This document shows positions 34,988 to 48,280 of a stretch of DNA of 64,000 nucleotides, piece after piece (position 1 is the stretch's first letter; each line of letters begins with the position of its first letter). This stretch comes from Prostheceraeus crozeri. Its lineage: Eukaryota; Platyhelminthes; Polycladida; Euryleptidae. A model generated the notes under the pieces. The model ran no database searches. It saw only the letters and a list, made by a program, of their open reading frames with translations, and was not told the DNA's origin. The translations under genes and the position numbers were made by a program. The stretch spans positions 55,987 to 119,986 of the forward strand of contig CAJQUW010001823.1 of the NCBI GenBank assembly GCA_907163375.1. The letters are read 5' to 3'.

Positions 34988-36302
34988 CAGTATTGGGCAC
35001 TTGCGTCTCAATTTCCTTAAATCGGGTTGCGATTGCTGTTGAGGTCGCAATTTAGGTTCGAAAATCCGCCGCAATCGCAACTTTTTCGCTTAAACATTTA
35101 AACTAGACGTTTTCCTGTAAAACTTATTTTCTCGTTTTCGTCAAAGACTATCAATCTATTTGAAACTTTTCTTAATGAGAGCTGAGTCGCTTTTAAGCAT
35201 CTTGAGTTTGATGTTCCTATCAGTCGTGCAAATTCACTTTCCTTTTTTTTCTTGCTCTACCAATGAGCGATAAGAACGTTTTAGCCGCTGCATTTCATCC
35301 ACATTTTAAATTGAAATGGTTGCTGACAGAATGACATCTGCTATGAAGGCGAAGACCAAGATGCAAGAGGAACGTGAAGATAGTTCAGACAGTGATGATG
35401 ACGGAAGCAGGGCTTGTGAGGATGACTTCTTCAATTTTTCATCTTGTCCGAAAAATGAGGGGTATCTGAGGTGGTTAGAAAATGGCTCAAAGAATCAACT
35501 TTCAGCACAAAGATCCCACTGACATCCTCCATGTTTCCCTCTCCAGTCTTTATTGACTGCTTTATTCAGTTTAACACTGCTGCACTGTCAAGCGCAGCAG
35601 TTGAAAGGTTGTTTTCTCTCGCAAAAGAGATTTTGAGAGCGATGCTTTCTGACAGACATTTTGAAATGCTGACTGTAATGATGGGAAGCGCACGTGATAT
35701 GACGTAGAACTTTAATTTCATCTTTGATTGATTTCAATACTTCAACGTTTTGTTATGTTGCCCCATTACATAGATTATCGATGATGCAGGTAGTTCAGTT
35801 TCTAAGATGTATATGTGCTTACAGTACATTTTTGTCGTAATGTATCACATTAGTTATTTAGTTATGCTAACGATCTACTTCAAATTAAAGCTCATGATGC
35901 GTTCGTGCCTAGTCGGAAAGCACAGGCCTACAAATTTTCATTATAGTATGCAATGGATGATATATTGTTGTCTAAAGAATCCATACCCAAAAAAATGAGT
36001 GCAATAACTGCTGTATATATAGATGTTGCTATTGTCAAGCTTGTGGTAGATATTCTCATAAAGTAATTGCTAAGGGAGCTTGGCTGCATATAGAATGATA
36101 CGAGTCCCTTGAATTCGGTCTCGGATAGTAAGTAGGCCTACATATGCAACCTGTTAGGCTACCTATGTTAAGTAGGCCTACTACATGAGAATGCATCGCG
36201 CATGCTACATTTTATGCTCTGCTTGTAACTATCGTCTCCAGCAGTGAATTTTTCGAAGTTGCGATTTCGGCGCAATTTTTTATAGATGCGTGCCCAACAC
36301 TG
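34988..36302 (+). mobile_element. Short hAT transposon relic with 8-bp target duplication
   Basis: The left end is CAGTATTGGGCACTTGCGTC; the right end, complemented, is CAGTGTTGGGCACGCATCT. Flanking 8-mers are ATTATTGC (34980-34987) and CTTATTGC (36303-36310), 7/8 identical. Subterminal sequences rich in TTGCGATT and CGCAATT also mirror each other. Length is 1,315 bp. It is an internally deleted copy holding only the 3' part of a transposase. Confidence 0.8.
35257..35705 (+). pseudogene. hAT transposase C-terminal fragment
   Basis: Before the stop, one frame reads SDKNVLAAAFHPHFKLKW (about 35,265-35,325). A Ser/Asp-rich acidic stretch follows (EEREDSSDSDDDGS). Another frame ends with SSAAVERLFSLAKEILRAML and SDRHFEMLTVMM, the hAT C-terminal dimerisation signature. 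At least two frame changes. The N-terminal finger and catalytic core are absent. Confidence 0.75.
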
Positions 36303-36310
36303 CTTATTGC

Positions 36311-39300
36311 TCTTTACTTCGCCAACCGGCCTTCTCAAAAGATACTGTTTTTGAAATATATATACATATCCTGTAGTGTGATGTTATGCTACATTGAAAT
36401 TCATGTACTGTGAGCAGTTTTGACTAAAGGATCCGTCTTCCGCAAAAAATGCACTGAAAGCTGCAGACTTCCAAGGCATTAATAATCACTACGAAAACTT
36501 TATGATTTTCAACTTTTGTGGTATTCACTTTCGTTAAACGATTTATCCGCCATAGTAAGGCAGCGGTTTCGTAATAAAATTCTGCTTCAACTGCGAGAGC
36601 AACAATTGCGCTGTGTTTTCCATTTATCCGCCTTCGTAGTACTTTTTTTCATCGTAGTTTTGTAGTTTCATCCGTAATAAATATTATTCTGCTTCTGTGG
36701 TCCACAGTTTTTGATCAGCCAAAAACTAAACGAAATTTCTTTAAATTATCCCAAGACAAATCTGACAGTAAAATTCTGGGTTTATCATTTTGCGATTATT
36801 ATCTGGAATGGTCAGTCACTTAATATTAGAGTGTCATAGCCAAAGTGTTGTCATAGCCAACAAGAACTTTCTCCATTCTCAACAAATTTCATTCATGTAC
36901 ACAGCAATTGAGCACCACACATGAATGGTGGAGTTCTTCTAGTTTTTTCTCTTATCACAGTGCTTCATAAACTTTGTAGTGCATCACTGACATCAGCACT
37001 CACTGCACTCTTGATCGAGTGGCTACCTTATTCAAAAATCAACTGTGGAAAGTAAGTAAATCTTAAACAAAACAAACCGAAGCCCATAATATAACATCGC
37101 TTTTCAGCAATGACATAATTGCATATGCCCTAATTCGATTCAAACTATTGATGAAAGGTATGAATTTATAAGTCGCCTGCAATCTGTCTCCGTTGGCAAG
37201 GACAAAAGTCCATCGAAGTCAAGAAAAAAATTGTATTTGTGCTTAGTCAAATTTTGTCTTGATTTTTCTCTCAACTTTGTCTTCGCATCATACGTATGGT
37301 TTACATTTATGTTGCAAATTGGGAAAGTTGTAATAAGATACTTTATTTAGCCACAAAGAGTAGTAGTCATAGCATATTTTAAGGAAATCTTGCTGGGCGG
37401 CATTGACCAAACGATTCATTAAGTAGGCCTAGGCCTACACATATGCCTACGTGATCCTACATGGATTATGCAACCTATTTTTCTAAGTGAGTTTTGCAGC
37501 AGCGAATTATCGCAGGTTAAATGAATTCTCTCAAGTTATATCAGTATCACATCCATAAATGATTATCACACAAAAGCGTTCATTGTCAAATCCAAATTCG
37601 AATTGATTGTATAAGACTTACATATGAAGTTCAATATTAAAAGACAATGCTATCGCTTTGGATCACTTTTGCAAGGAAACATTTGCTTATTATATTTATA
37701 AGAATCTATGACCATCGGAAGCAAGCTCCATAGTTGTCAAAAATCAACATCATCTTGTTGCAGAATTCAAGATTTAAACAGTTTTCTTGAGATTGAATGT
37801 AGAATTTTCGGTTTTAGAGGATGAAACTCGCTCTAGTGCAAATGTATTTCAACTAAGGAATGCAACATGGAGTGGTTATTGCGCAAGTTGAAGTTTGTGC
37901 TCACTTTGGAAGACATTAACTTTATTAGGAAAGCAATTATCATATAGAACGTTGGACTGTAAAATATAAAATAAATTCATGGTAATTTGAATTCGCATCA
38001 GCTCGTTCTTACGGTGCTCAATACCACACAAACATAAGCAATGCTAATGAGCTTTAGTGAGATGTCCATTTTCTTATTCCTGTACATTTGTTCCTGTAGA
38101 ATGTAAGCTCATCAATTCGTAAAATTTTGAAAGCCATCTAAAAGTTTCCCAATCTTAATCTTTAAGGAACGACTTTAGACAGTTACTGACACATCGACAA
38201 TTTAAATAATATCAAATCTTCTCGACCACCCGAAAGCGGTCCTTCTATCAGCTCGAAAGATTCGATCACTTGATCTCACTATTGTCAGAGATCCGGCATT
38301 GCTAATGGGCGTATCTGGGTTTCTTTTTTGTAAGTGTATGAATTGGTTCAAGACGTCTACCGCAACACGTGTAATTTGCCAGGTCAATTATTCATCCACC
38401 AAAGTCTTAAAAAACCAATGGCTTCAAACTTTTCCAAACAAGTAGGTTACGACTTTAAGCTAGTGATGTCCAGTTTTTTAACGTGAACTCCTTGTTATGT
38501 ATTAGCACTTCGACTATTCTATGTAAATGCTCAGCAAAGCGGATCTCATGAAATTTTGAGAACCGTTTGACTGAGTTGTATCAATCCATTTCCTTTCCAT
38601 GAATGCGAAGATCATCTTCACGAAATGGTGATGCCCTGAAATAGACTGCAATTCCACAAACATCAGCTACTCAGTGCCGAAGCTCCGGTTCAGTTGAATG
38701 GCTTCGAAGGAAAGATCACTTCACTGCGCAATATACTAAATTGTAATTGGCGGGAGTTCGTGCAAGAAATTAGCAAGCAAGGCCAGAAACCTACTATGTT
38801 CCCAGCACTAGCACCCTCGCCATCTGTTGTTGTTCCCACCAATTTGAGGCACACCTGTTCGAGTCCAGAATCTTACAATTTATCAAGAAATGAGGCAGTC
38901 CTCTCGCCCCTCGACCTTCGTTCGCTATGACATTCACCACGAAATCCGGAGATCATTCCATGTCCTTCTTTCAGCAATCTAGTTTAACTCACAAGGATGC
39001 TGTCGGCGTTGTACTTATCGACCGATTTGTCCAATGGAATATTGAAGCAGTACCAATTTTCTACTTTGTCCCTCTGATTGTCGCAATTTAATTTCATTGT
39101 GACTCCTACCATTTCCGACTTAGAAGTAATTGGTCTGACTTAGTGAAGCGGCGACGAGTCTTGTTGAAGTGAAATAAAGGCTCAACATGGCGCTATGTGA
39201 GAGGCATCACATGGATATGAATTAGCTTAGAGTTCTTGTCATGCAATTAATACGTACATCTATGGTCAGTAATTGAATAATTTCTTGCTTATGCGCTCAT

Positions 39301-40055
39301 AACCCAAGGTCGAGGATCCGTGAAATCCAAGGTAGTGAAATTAGGTGATTGCATACAATATCATCAAACTATCATTGAATTCAGATACGAGGCGATGTCA
39401 ATGCATGCGCATGCGGTATCGTGCATCTAGAAAGAATCATATTGAGATTGAATGATGGAAATATGTTAAAGCGAAAATATGCTATGGTAGTAGTAAGTAT
39501 ACTGTAAGTCGCTGGATACGAAAATTACATACAAACACATACCAAGTTTACATACAATTTGAGGCCATTTACTTTCGTATGGCTTTATGTCATATGGCAA
39601 AAAAATGTGAAAGTGTGGTATTATCTTTGCAACTTGTCTATGTATCTCAAACATTATAAAGTGTCTTTATTTCGATTGATAATAAATACCTTTAGTATAG
39701 TGTATGTAAATTTCGAACAAAGATTAAGTCTCGTAGTTTTTACTCTCATGACTGTGAGCACTATGATTGAGTGGTGCGTAGCAGAAGCAACAGGGTACTT
39801 AGTTTCTCAGATAAATGGGTAAATGAAAGGCATGCGAAGTTTGCATGCATGAACACTATCATAGCGACGCGAATTTCAAAATGTTATAGAAACCTTTGGT
39901 TGAAAAAGTTGGTAGAAGCTGTGCATAAGCCATAGATTGAGAGCAAAGTATTGACGAATGTTCAAGTTGTGACGTAATAAAAATGTTGATAAATTCATCA
40001 GTACGAATGCACCGTCGATCAATAAACTGATGAAATGTACTTTACCTTGAAAATG
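36311..40055. other. Non-coding stretch with one coding-like frame
   Basis: A frame at about 38,658-38,930 (+) encodes LNGFEGKITSLRNILNCNWR followed by a Pro/Ser-rich tail. Its composition is protein-like, but I recognise no family and see no splice signals that decide it; it could be a retroelement gag relic. TAGGCCTA-type repeats occur near 36,130-36,185 and 37,420-37,450. Nothing else supported. Confidence 0.3.
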
Positions 40056-40699
40056 AAAAGCGGACCACGTAGGTTATGTCGAAATTCAATCGATTCTCAT
40101 GCCTTCCAATCGTGTCGCACATCAACGTGTCATACATAATTGGAAGATCTGCATTCTCAAGTTTCAAATGAGCTTTGACTAACTTGCATCCGTTGTTGTA
40201 TTTGCTGAACAATTGTCAAAATATTAAAATCGTTCAACATACAAATCGTAACTTTCCAACAAGAAAACATGTGAGCATGATAGTGAATCAGGCAAGAGGT
40301 GAACGAGCATTTTCTCTGCTTTTTTTGATATATTGGTCATCGAAATCGGCTAATCAGGGATAGAAATAATGATATCGCGAAATTATCGCAAAATCGTGAT
40401 TTTAATGGCTGAAAAAGTCATTTTGTCATTTTTCATCAAAACTTTTAGTGTTGGCATCTTTAGAATCCTTGCGATGTAGGGGTAGGAATATGTTAGTTTT
40501 TTCACATCAGCTCAATAGTTCTGATTTCCATAATTTGACAATTGTTCAGCAAGCACAATATCGGATGCAAGTTCATCATACCTCATTTGAAACCTGAGAC
40601 TGCACGCTTTTTAATGATGCATGACACGTTGATGTGGCGACACGATTTAAAGGCGGGAGAATCGATTGAATTTCGACGCAATTTATGTGGTCCGCTTTT
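40056..40699. mobile_element. MITE with ~166-bp inverted repeats
   Basis: AAAAGCGGACCAC (40056) pairs with GTGGTCCGCTTTT (to 40699). The match continues inward through GTCGAAATTCAATCGATTCT, ATCGTGTCGC, ACATCAACGTGTCAT and TGAACAATTGTCAAA. Roughly 310 bp of unpaired centre has no gene. A diverged half-copy lies near 50,060-50,120 (GAGAATCGATTGAA..., GGTGGTCCGTTTTT). Exact ends and target duplication are not clear. Confidence 0.7.
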
Positions 40700-41929
40700 T
40701 GTGATCAGTTCCGTGTAATAACATGCCTCAATGTCTCTTTTAACCATAAGCGCACATCATTCACAGTACATAAATAAACGGTGCATTCACTGAGTTATGG
40801 TAGAAATATAGTGGCATAAAACCATGGATTCATATTTTATAGTATTGTGATATAGAAATCCATTATTTGTATATATTGCGTGACAAAAAATCTTGACACT
40901 TAGAATTACAGGAACCATTGCTTTCATTAATCAAGCAACGTCAAAGCCTTTAATTATGAAACTTTATTTCATGAACATGAAATCAATTCAGGCGCATAGC
41001 ATTGCGTCAAGCACCAATTCTATTGTTCACTTCACATATTCACAGAGAATATCCTATCTCTCTTGCCCAATGCATTCCCATTGTTCTACCAATCTTTCGA
41101 AAAGTGATTCGACATTGAAAGATCCATTAGAAATCCATGAGATCAAAAAGATTCAAGTCACCATAATTTCGCAAGCATGGGAAGTTAAAACATAATTGCT
41201 ATTTGTTTGACTTATCTGACGGTCTAAACCTTATCTAAGCAATTATTGAAGACTTGACAACATGAAAAGTGACAGCCGTAACTGAAATAATTGAAATAAA
41301 AGAATAACACGTAAGTTAAAAGAGAGACAGTGTTGCATAATCTTCACAAACTATTTCTTAGATTTCTTCAAATAATCAACTTCAAGTAAGATACTTTTTA
41401 AATGTTGATTGTTGACGAACGAGCAATTTATGGGCATCTTTTACAACAATCGGATAAATTTTTTTAACATTACCTGCTACTTGTTTCCAATAGAAATATG
41501 GATGTGGGAATATTTAGATTAATTTTTAACCTAGATCAAGAACAGAAGACGTAGGTCATAAAAGAACTGTTGGACATGCATAGAAAAGTGCTTTATACTG
41601 GGAATTAGTAAGTATCGCAATCAACATTGATTGAATCAAATTTGAAGATTGAATGTCAAGTATTTTCGACTATTCATATGACTCAATGATCACTAACGCT
41701 TTCAGTTGCTAAGAAAATCATTTATGAACTTTGCTTGGGAAATGCTAACTGATTCTAAAAGTAAATCACTCCATGGGCTCTGCCTTGCATTTTTTCGAAA
41801 ATACCTTACAATGTATCTGTCCTTGACATTTCAGATCTGAATGGGACGAGTTGCAGCTTCACGATCCATAAATAGGTTCTCCAGTATAGCATTCTGCAAA
41901 CTTGGGTTGATGGAATACAAAAATTTTCT

Positions 41930-43277
41930 ATCATTGTACTTTGATCTTCGTTAAAATTATAAAATTTAAAATATGGTCTTTTGACGCACTTTTATTATTA
42001 TTTACTTTGAAATATAGTTCACCGATCCGGCCTTGTCAATCAAACACAAATGAATGATCGGGTTTGAAATTTGTACATATTGTATATAAATGTACAGCAG
42101 ATCATAGATTATGATGGATCTGAGAGTAACGAACTGCAAAAACATTAAATATCATTGCACACTTTGACACAATTTGATGTCTATCAATTTCTTTGGATGG
42201 ATAGACTTGGCAAATTTGGCTGGTTCCATTCAGTTTTATTGTTTATTAATTTGATGTTCTCTTTGCATTTCTTTCTAATTTCTACACCTTCCGCAATTTG
42301 TCTTTTCATCGCATTATTGTGGTACATTCCCGTCACATTCATAATAAATTCTTGATTTTCTCCGCCATGCTGTTCTTTGCAATGTCTCCATAATACAGAT
42401 GTTTCCTGCTTTTCTAACAATTGTCTCATATGTTCATTTCCTCTCATCTTTGCGTTTCTTGATGTTTCTCCTACATATACTGTGTGACACTTCTTGCATT
42501 CCATATCGTATGCAACACTCACTGCTTGACAATTTCCTTTTCCTTCAGATGCACAAACTAACCATTCTGTCGTACATTTATTCTTTCTAAATGGATTCGA
42601 TCTCTGTAACTTCGATTTTATCGTTGCTCCTGTTTCCTCATTAACTTCTTTTTTCAATCCAATTTTCTTTATTTCTTCTTCACATTCCTTCTTTAAAATA
42701 GAATTAGGCGTTGCTGGTATGAATAACAAACTTTTGTTATCACTCTTTTGATACCACTCTTTTGATCTTTCTTTCTTTTTCTTTTCTCTTCAGAAAAGCA
42801 GGAAACATCTGTATTATGGAGACATTGCAAAGAACAGCATGGCGGAGAAAATCAAGAATTTATTATGAATGTGACGGGAATGTACCACAATAATGCGATG
42901 AAAAGACAAATTGCGGAAGGTGTAGAAATTAGAAAGAAATGCAAAGAGAACATCAAATTAATAAACAATAAAACTGAATGGAACCAGCCAAATTTGCCAA
43001 GTCTATCCATCCAAAGAAATTGATAGACATCAAATTGTGTCAAAGTGTGCAATGATATTTAATGTTTTTGCAGTTCGTTACTCTCAGATCCATCATAATC
43101 TATGATCTGCTGTACATGTATATACAATATGTACAAATTTCAAACCCGATCATTCATTTGTGTTTGATTGACAAGGCCGGATCGGTGAACTATATTTCAA
43201 AGTAAATAATAATAAAAGTGCGTCAAAAGACCATATTTTAAATTTTACAATTTTAACGAAGATCAAAGTACAATGAT
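41930..43277. mobile_element. 5'-truncated Penelope-like element forming a large palindrome
   Basis: The 486-bp arms (41,930-42,415 and 42,792-43,277) are inverted copies; I saw only about two base differences. A unique 376-bp spacer separates them. The left arm plus spacer hold the C-terminal GIY-YIG endonuclease part of a PLE open frame (minus strand). The right arm repeats the last ~230 bp of that frame and its 3' tail on the plus strand. An inverted, shorter copy joined to the 5' side is a known PLE insertion product. No reverse transcriptase remains. Confidence 0.8.
42184..42790 (-). pseudogene. Penelope-like element GIY-YIG endonuclease domain, truncated
   Basis: The minus-strand frame reads from a Lys/Arg-rich linker (about 42,790) to a stop at 42,184. 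It has paired Cys (WLVCASEGKGNC), a GIY-like AYDMECKKCHTVYVG core, then ETSRNAKMRGNEHM with the conserved Arg, Glu and His of PLE endonucleases, and HCKEQHGG. In complete elements this domain follows a reverse transcriptase and nicks target DNA for priming. The upstream part is missing because the palindrome junction cuts the gene. The remaining frame has no internal stop, so insertion is fairly recent or the frame is short enough to survive. Confidence 0.8.
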
Positions 43278-44235
43278 TTCGAAGTCTTTTTTCACCAGAG
43301 TGAAAATATTAACAAAAAATAAAAAATTTCTATGTTGTCGGAAAATGACCCCATCTAGCCTACATGTAGCTGAAGTTTTGTGACGTTTGATTCATATCTA
43401 CTGATTTAAGACAAATTTGAAAACGAAGAGAGATGGCTCATAAGTATTCTCATCTTTTCAACTTCAATTTCCCGTCAAATGAAATAACACAGAAAATACA
43501 ATAATTCAGTTCAATCAATCATTACTAAACCTCGTGTGAGCATCGATGCATTGTCAGATTAGAGATTTACATAGAACAGTTCCGCAGGAATGTTGAATGT
43601 TCCAGTGTTGAAAGTGCTTGATTGACTGATAGAAGGTATGTTGTCACAACATTCACAATACCAGCAAGAATTTACTCGGTGAAATTTTTTAGCTTACGCG
43701 GCATGAATCAGTAAGACTTAGTCTCTAGTAGGTTTACAGGAAGACTTAGTCAAAATAAATAGAAGCTCGCCAAGCCGCTGGTCCAGAAAAATTCCATTCT
43801 TCCGAATCCGATCTCAGTTTAACGAATCACTATCAATGTAATATTACCGTTCAAGATATTGAAACGCAATATGTTATGAGGCTGAGGGGCCGTCGGGCAT
43901 TGCGATTCAATCTCGTGAATAGTAAGATCATTGTGTTGAGGTGCATGGAAGTCTAACTGCTCAAAAAATAACTTTTATTGTCTCCGGGAGCATGATTTAG
44001 ATATCCTATCATTTTATTTTGGCTGTAAAGCAGATTGTATTTCACTCTCGGTGGCTTTGGAGGTCATAAAAATAATTGAAATGAGTTTGAAATGCATTAT
44101 TGCCCGGAATTGGAGGGTATATAATGCACCATTATATGCCGCCAATTTCACATAGAATTCTCCAGCTTGAGAATCCATTAATGAATGAATTAGTAAACTG
44201 ATATTTCAAATCATTTTTAGAAAGCCGAAAGCAGA

Positions 44236-44259
44236 TTATTGCCCGCGCGGGAAATAATA
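44236..44259. repeat. Short GC-core palindrome
   Basis: ATTATT, then a central CCCGCGCGGG, then AATAAT: a near-perfect 24-bp palindrome in AT-rich sequence. Confidence 0.7.
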
Positions 44260-44575
44260 TTTACTCCAATTCACGGGAAGGGGCATAATCTATGAACATT
44301 ATGGGCGAGTTTTGACCGGCTTAGTATATAGATCTGAGAATAGATATTTACAATATTGGTCAGGCTAAATTTCTATTCAAATATTCTTGATAATCACAGA
44401 CATGTCAATCACAGTCTGTCATTGATCATCATAGCACGTCGCCAGATAAAATTCTCAACCCAACTCGTGCATAAGATTGCTTCATTATAGCATTCTAACT
44501 CTCTAGATTTAAATAGCCATCGCCCTACGGGCTCGGGCATTTAAGATATCTAACTCGTGAAATGCAGTAATGAAG

Positions 44576-44658
44576 ATATATTACCTTTCAAATGACAGCC
44601 TAAATCGTCGGCGCGCAGCGCCAGACGATTTAGGCTGATCATTTGAAAGGTAATATAT
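44576..44658. repeat. Long near-perfect hairpin (about 40-bp stem)
   Basis: ATATATTACCTTTCAAATGA and CAGCCTAAATCGTC on the left pair with GACGATTTAGGCTG and ATTTGAAAGGTAATATAT on the right. A one- or two-base irregularity lies at the join. The centre GGCGCGCAGCGCC itself folds. The transcript would form one continuous stem with a tiny loop. It could be a foldback transposon remnant, a small-RNA precursor or a cruciform site. Confidence 0.8.
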
Positions 44659-44960
44659 GCATTGTTACTGAACTAAAAATCTATGACATCAAAAATCCAA
44701 GATTTTGATCTGTAAATGACTAAACTCTATGATGATTTTCTACATAACCCATGCTGCTCAGAACATTAAAGCATGTCAAGCATGAGATATCTACTAATCA
44801 TAATTGTAAATCATAGGAATCTCCTCAATGCCATTTTCACTGGGAACGCGAAGATGGATGGTGAAATGCTCCTACATCAATGGTATTACCATGGACGTCT
44901 AGATATCTATAATTTACTTCAGCTTTCATAGTAATTTAGAAGTCCATGGTATTACATAGC

Positions 44961-45003
44961 AAATTAGACGGCCTAAATCATGGCAATTAAGGCCGTCTAA
45001 TTT
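44961..45003. repeat. Hairpin with 14-bp perfect arms
   Basis: AAATTAGACGGCCT (44961-44974) and AGGCCGTCTAATTT (44990-45003) are exact complements around a 15-base loop. Confidence 0.8.
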
Positions 45004-48000
45004 GGAATTGGAGATATATAAACGACTTTCATAGAAAAATAACATGTGAAATATCGGCTGACAACCCCACTTACTCAGTAACAATGAAGCAATCATGCAC
45101 TAGTTGCGTAAATAACTATTCTTAGGAAAAAAACTATTCTTGAACTGCAACATACCTCTCATTGCAGTTCAAGAAATGATATCCACAAGCATTTGGGGAT
45201 TAAGACTCCTAGATACATAACACCTGGACTGAAAGCTGAGATTCATCTGTACGCAAGACGGCCGATTTGACTCTGACAGCAGATTGAGAAATATATTAGT
45301 TTTCAAATGAAAGTGAGATGATTTAAGAAAAAGGCTGGACATCAGCAGAATATGGGATTGCAACCAACTGATCATCGTTGACTGAATGTGGAAAATTGAC
45401 AGTATTAAATGGAACAATAGCGTTTGACAGTTTGATTTGTGCTATGTACAAAGTGCGTAAAATTGTGGTGAGTGGAGACGGCATCAGCAACGGCATCTTG
45501 AATCTACATCAGTCACTAATGTAGAAAGTGTCCTATCCCGCCTTGATTCAGGACCTATTTAGGTGTGGAATATTAGTTTTCAAGTGAAAACGAGATGATT
45601 TAAGATAAAGAAGTTGAAGTTTCTGGAAATCAGAAGTATCTAGGATTGCAACCAACTGATAATCGCTTTCTCCCTAATGAAGGACATTGAAAAGCTGATG
45701 CGTTGAACTATTTCATCCACCAGAGTTGAGATTTTGAATTTTTTGAAAATTACCTCAAATAACTTTACCGTCGTTATCACACCACATTGTGTTGGTCAAG
45801 AAAATGTCGCTTTATCCTCTCAATTGTACGTACAGCGAAAAACAAACTCTCTGTATGCTTTATGTCAATCCACTTAGGATCTGTATTATTGTGTTGAGTC
45901 GCAGTTTGGTGCCAGAGAACCAATTTTTAGTCTCACGACTATCATTATGGACTATGCAGTCACAAAACACTCGATGTGGTATTCACACTTCATGTGGAAT
46001 CCAGTTCGCAGAAAAACTGAATGTGACTCAAAATTATCTATATGATCGAAAGATAAACATCTCGCACAACAACCAAGTTACTGAAGAATTCCTACTAAAC
46101 TTTTGTTTTTTCCGTTTCCGTAGAAGTCGATGCTTAAAACCATGGACATCTATATTCTAGCACCTGGACAAGACACTGAAATATCTACATATAGTGTACC
46201 ACAGTTCGCCAACTTTGCAGTATTTGCAGATTCACGAAAATATAAAAAACACTATCTATGGTAATCAGTTGATTTTTCGGAAATTTATGGAATGAAACAT
46301 TTTGAAGCGTTGTATTGCTAAAACCAGTGTGGCAACCAGAAGCATGACATTTAAATGCCATCGCGTAAGTTGAATTGATTCAAGTGTCACTTGATCAATA
46401 TTTAAGCTTATATCATGAATGAATGAATTGGTTGGCCAGCTATACAACTGGTATTTCAACGATATATCAATTGTCACGTCCAAGTGCTAGCACATGTATA
46501 TAGTTGTCCATGCTTAAAACCAAAACCATGGCTTTATCGGGAAATAGAAATCTGCTTACAAATCAACAACCAGGGAAACCTAGTTATCTGCGATGCACTT
46601 AGATATAGCGAATAGTTATAGCCATAGAAGTGGATAATAGTACATAATCATAGAAGTGGATAATAGTACACTAGAATGGAAGTTTGATATCTTACCTATG
46701 TACAATGATGGTACATGGAAAAATCTATGGTTTGTAGATCATATTCGATCTCAAACATCATATCATAGTCAAACTATTTGCCAAATTGGTTGTGGAAGTT
46801 GTTGACAGCAAATCACAGGATTTTCATAAAGAGAATTTTAAGTGAGATGGTGGCATTGTTTTATGTGAAACAGCCTACTATTCAATGGATTAATATACTG
46901 TGTCTATTTGCACCAGTCATTGACAACTATTTTCAAATTTTTCAACACTGGAATACGAATTGAAATTTGGTTCACTGAGTCATAATTGAAAGTAGTCGGT
47001 GTACTTACTGGTTGTAAGAACATTTCAAGAATTCAAAGATAAAAATTCTAATTATTGGATAATTTCTCCTTCTAACGGTCAAGAAACCTAGCACTCTTCT
47101 GGAATAAACACATCGGAAGCTTCTTTAGCGACAGTCATTTATCAGATAAATGAAATATCGCTGGAACTTTTCAATTAATCATAAATGATTTATATGACAT
47201 AGTGTGATGATATTTTGGAGGCTCATGTTCGAAAGCCTGCAAAGGTTTTGAAAATTGTTCAAATATAATGAACAGGGGAATCCTTCAAAGTAAAATGAAT
47301 ACTGCAAGATTTCTTGGCCTCTGATTTCGAGCTGGAGTAGTGTAGGTTCTGTAAATCGACATTACAAGTTGCATATATGTCTGATTATACTCTTGATAGA
47401 TTATAGAAGCGATATTTCAAAATGATGAACGTACAGAGCGTTTGAAAGGATTTTCTTCTTTGTCATCCTGTCGCCACAGTATTTTGTAAATTCACTATTG
47501 CTTTTGTGTACATGATCTTTGGACAAGGGGCAACTATCCAGATCACAAATTGACTTGATAATTGAAAATGCCAACCAGAAAACAAGAAAGCCATTCTGCA
47601 AAATTTGCGTTTTGCCCCAACTTAGTTCCCCCGGCGTGTGCCATAATTTTCATGCAATTTCCATTCTAGGACTTTCTATGGTATTGTTAATTTCTATGTA
47701 CATAATAGGACTTTCTATGGTATTGTTAATTTCTATGGTTATAGCGAATCGCCGATAACTAGGGCTCCCTGCAACAACCTCCATGAAATCGAAAGTTCTA
47801 CTTTGGCTCTGACATTTAGTTATGAATATCCATGATTCAACTAATCAGCTTTCTTTGCATTAACTTGCTTGCCTTTTTACACAATTATACGCATTAACAC
47901 CGGATCATCTGCAAAGCATCATCAATATAACTATCAAAATATTGGTTTTGATATCGAATCTACTGTGTAAGATCACTGATATGATTTGATAACTTTCTTT

Positions 48001-48280
48001 ATACAACTACCTTCATACATCGGATGCTACACTGTGTTTTATTCAATCTGCATTGTAACTAAATTTATGCGGTCGTGGCAGTAAACAGGACAATAGAACC
48101 AGTCAGCTTATGTCACGACTCCTCGCCATTGGCTTCTTCTTGTATCGGACATCTTGCAGTCTTTCTTTCGCAACATTGTTAACAATTACATATTAGTGCA
48201 AACCATTACCTCGACAGCGTATGGCCAGTAATACTGTGACTTGATGACAACTAACTTTTTGCTGCCCTCGCCTTTACAGG

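Larger units (their letters stand above)
43278..48280. other. Non-coding, with hairpins and short tandem duplications
   Basis: No supported gene. Besides the hairpins listed separately, it holds: a diverged direct repeat (GAGATGATTTAAG...GGATTGCAACCAACTGAT) near 45,320 and 45,600; a 26-bp duplication at 46,623-46,670 (ATAGAAGTGGATAATAGTAC); and a 39-bp duplication at 47,668-47,737 (ACTTTCTATGGTATTGTTAA). The last overlaps a dispersed repeat also seen at 5.68-5.74 kb. Confidence 0.4.
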
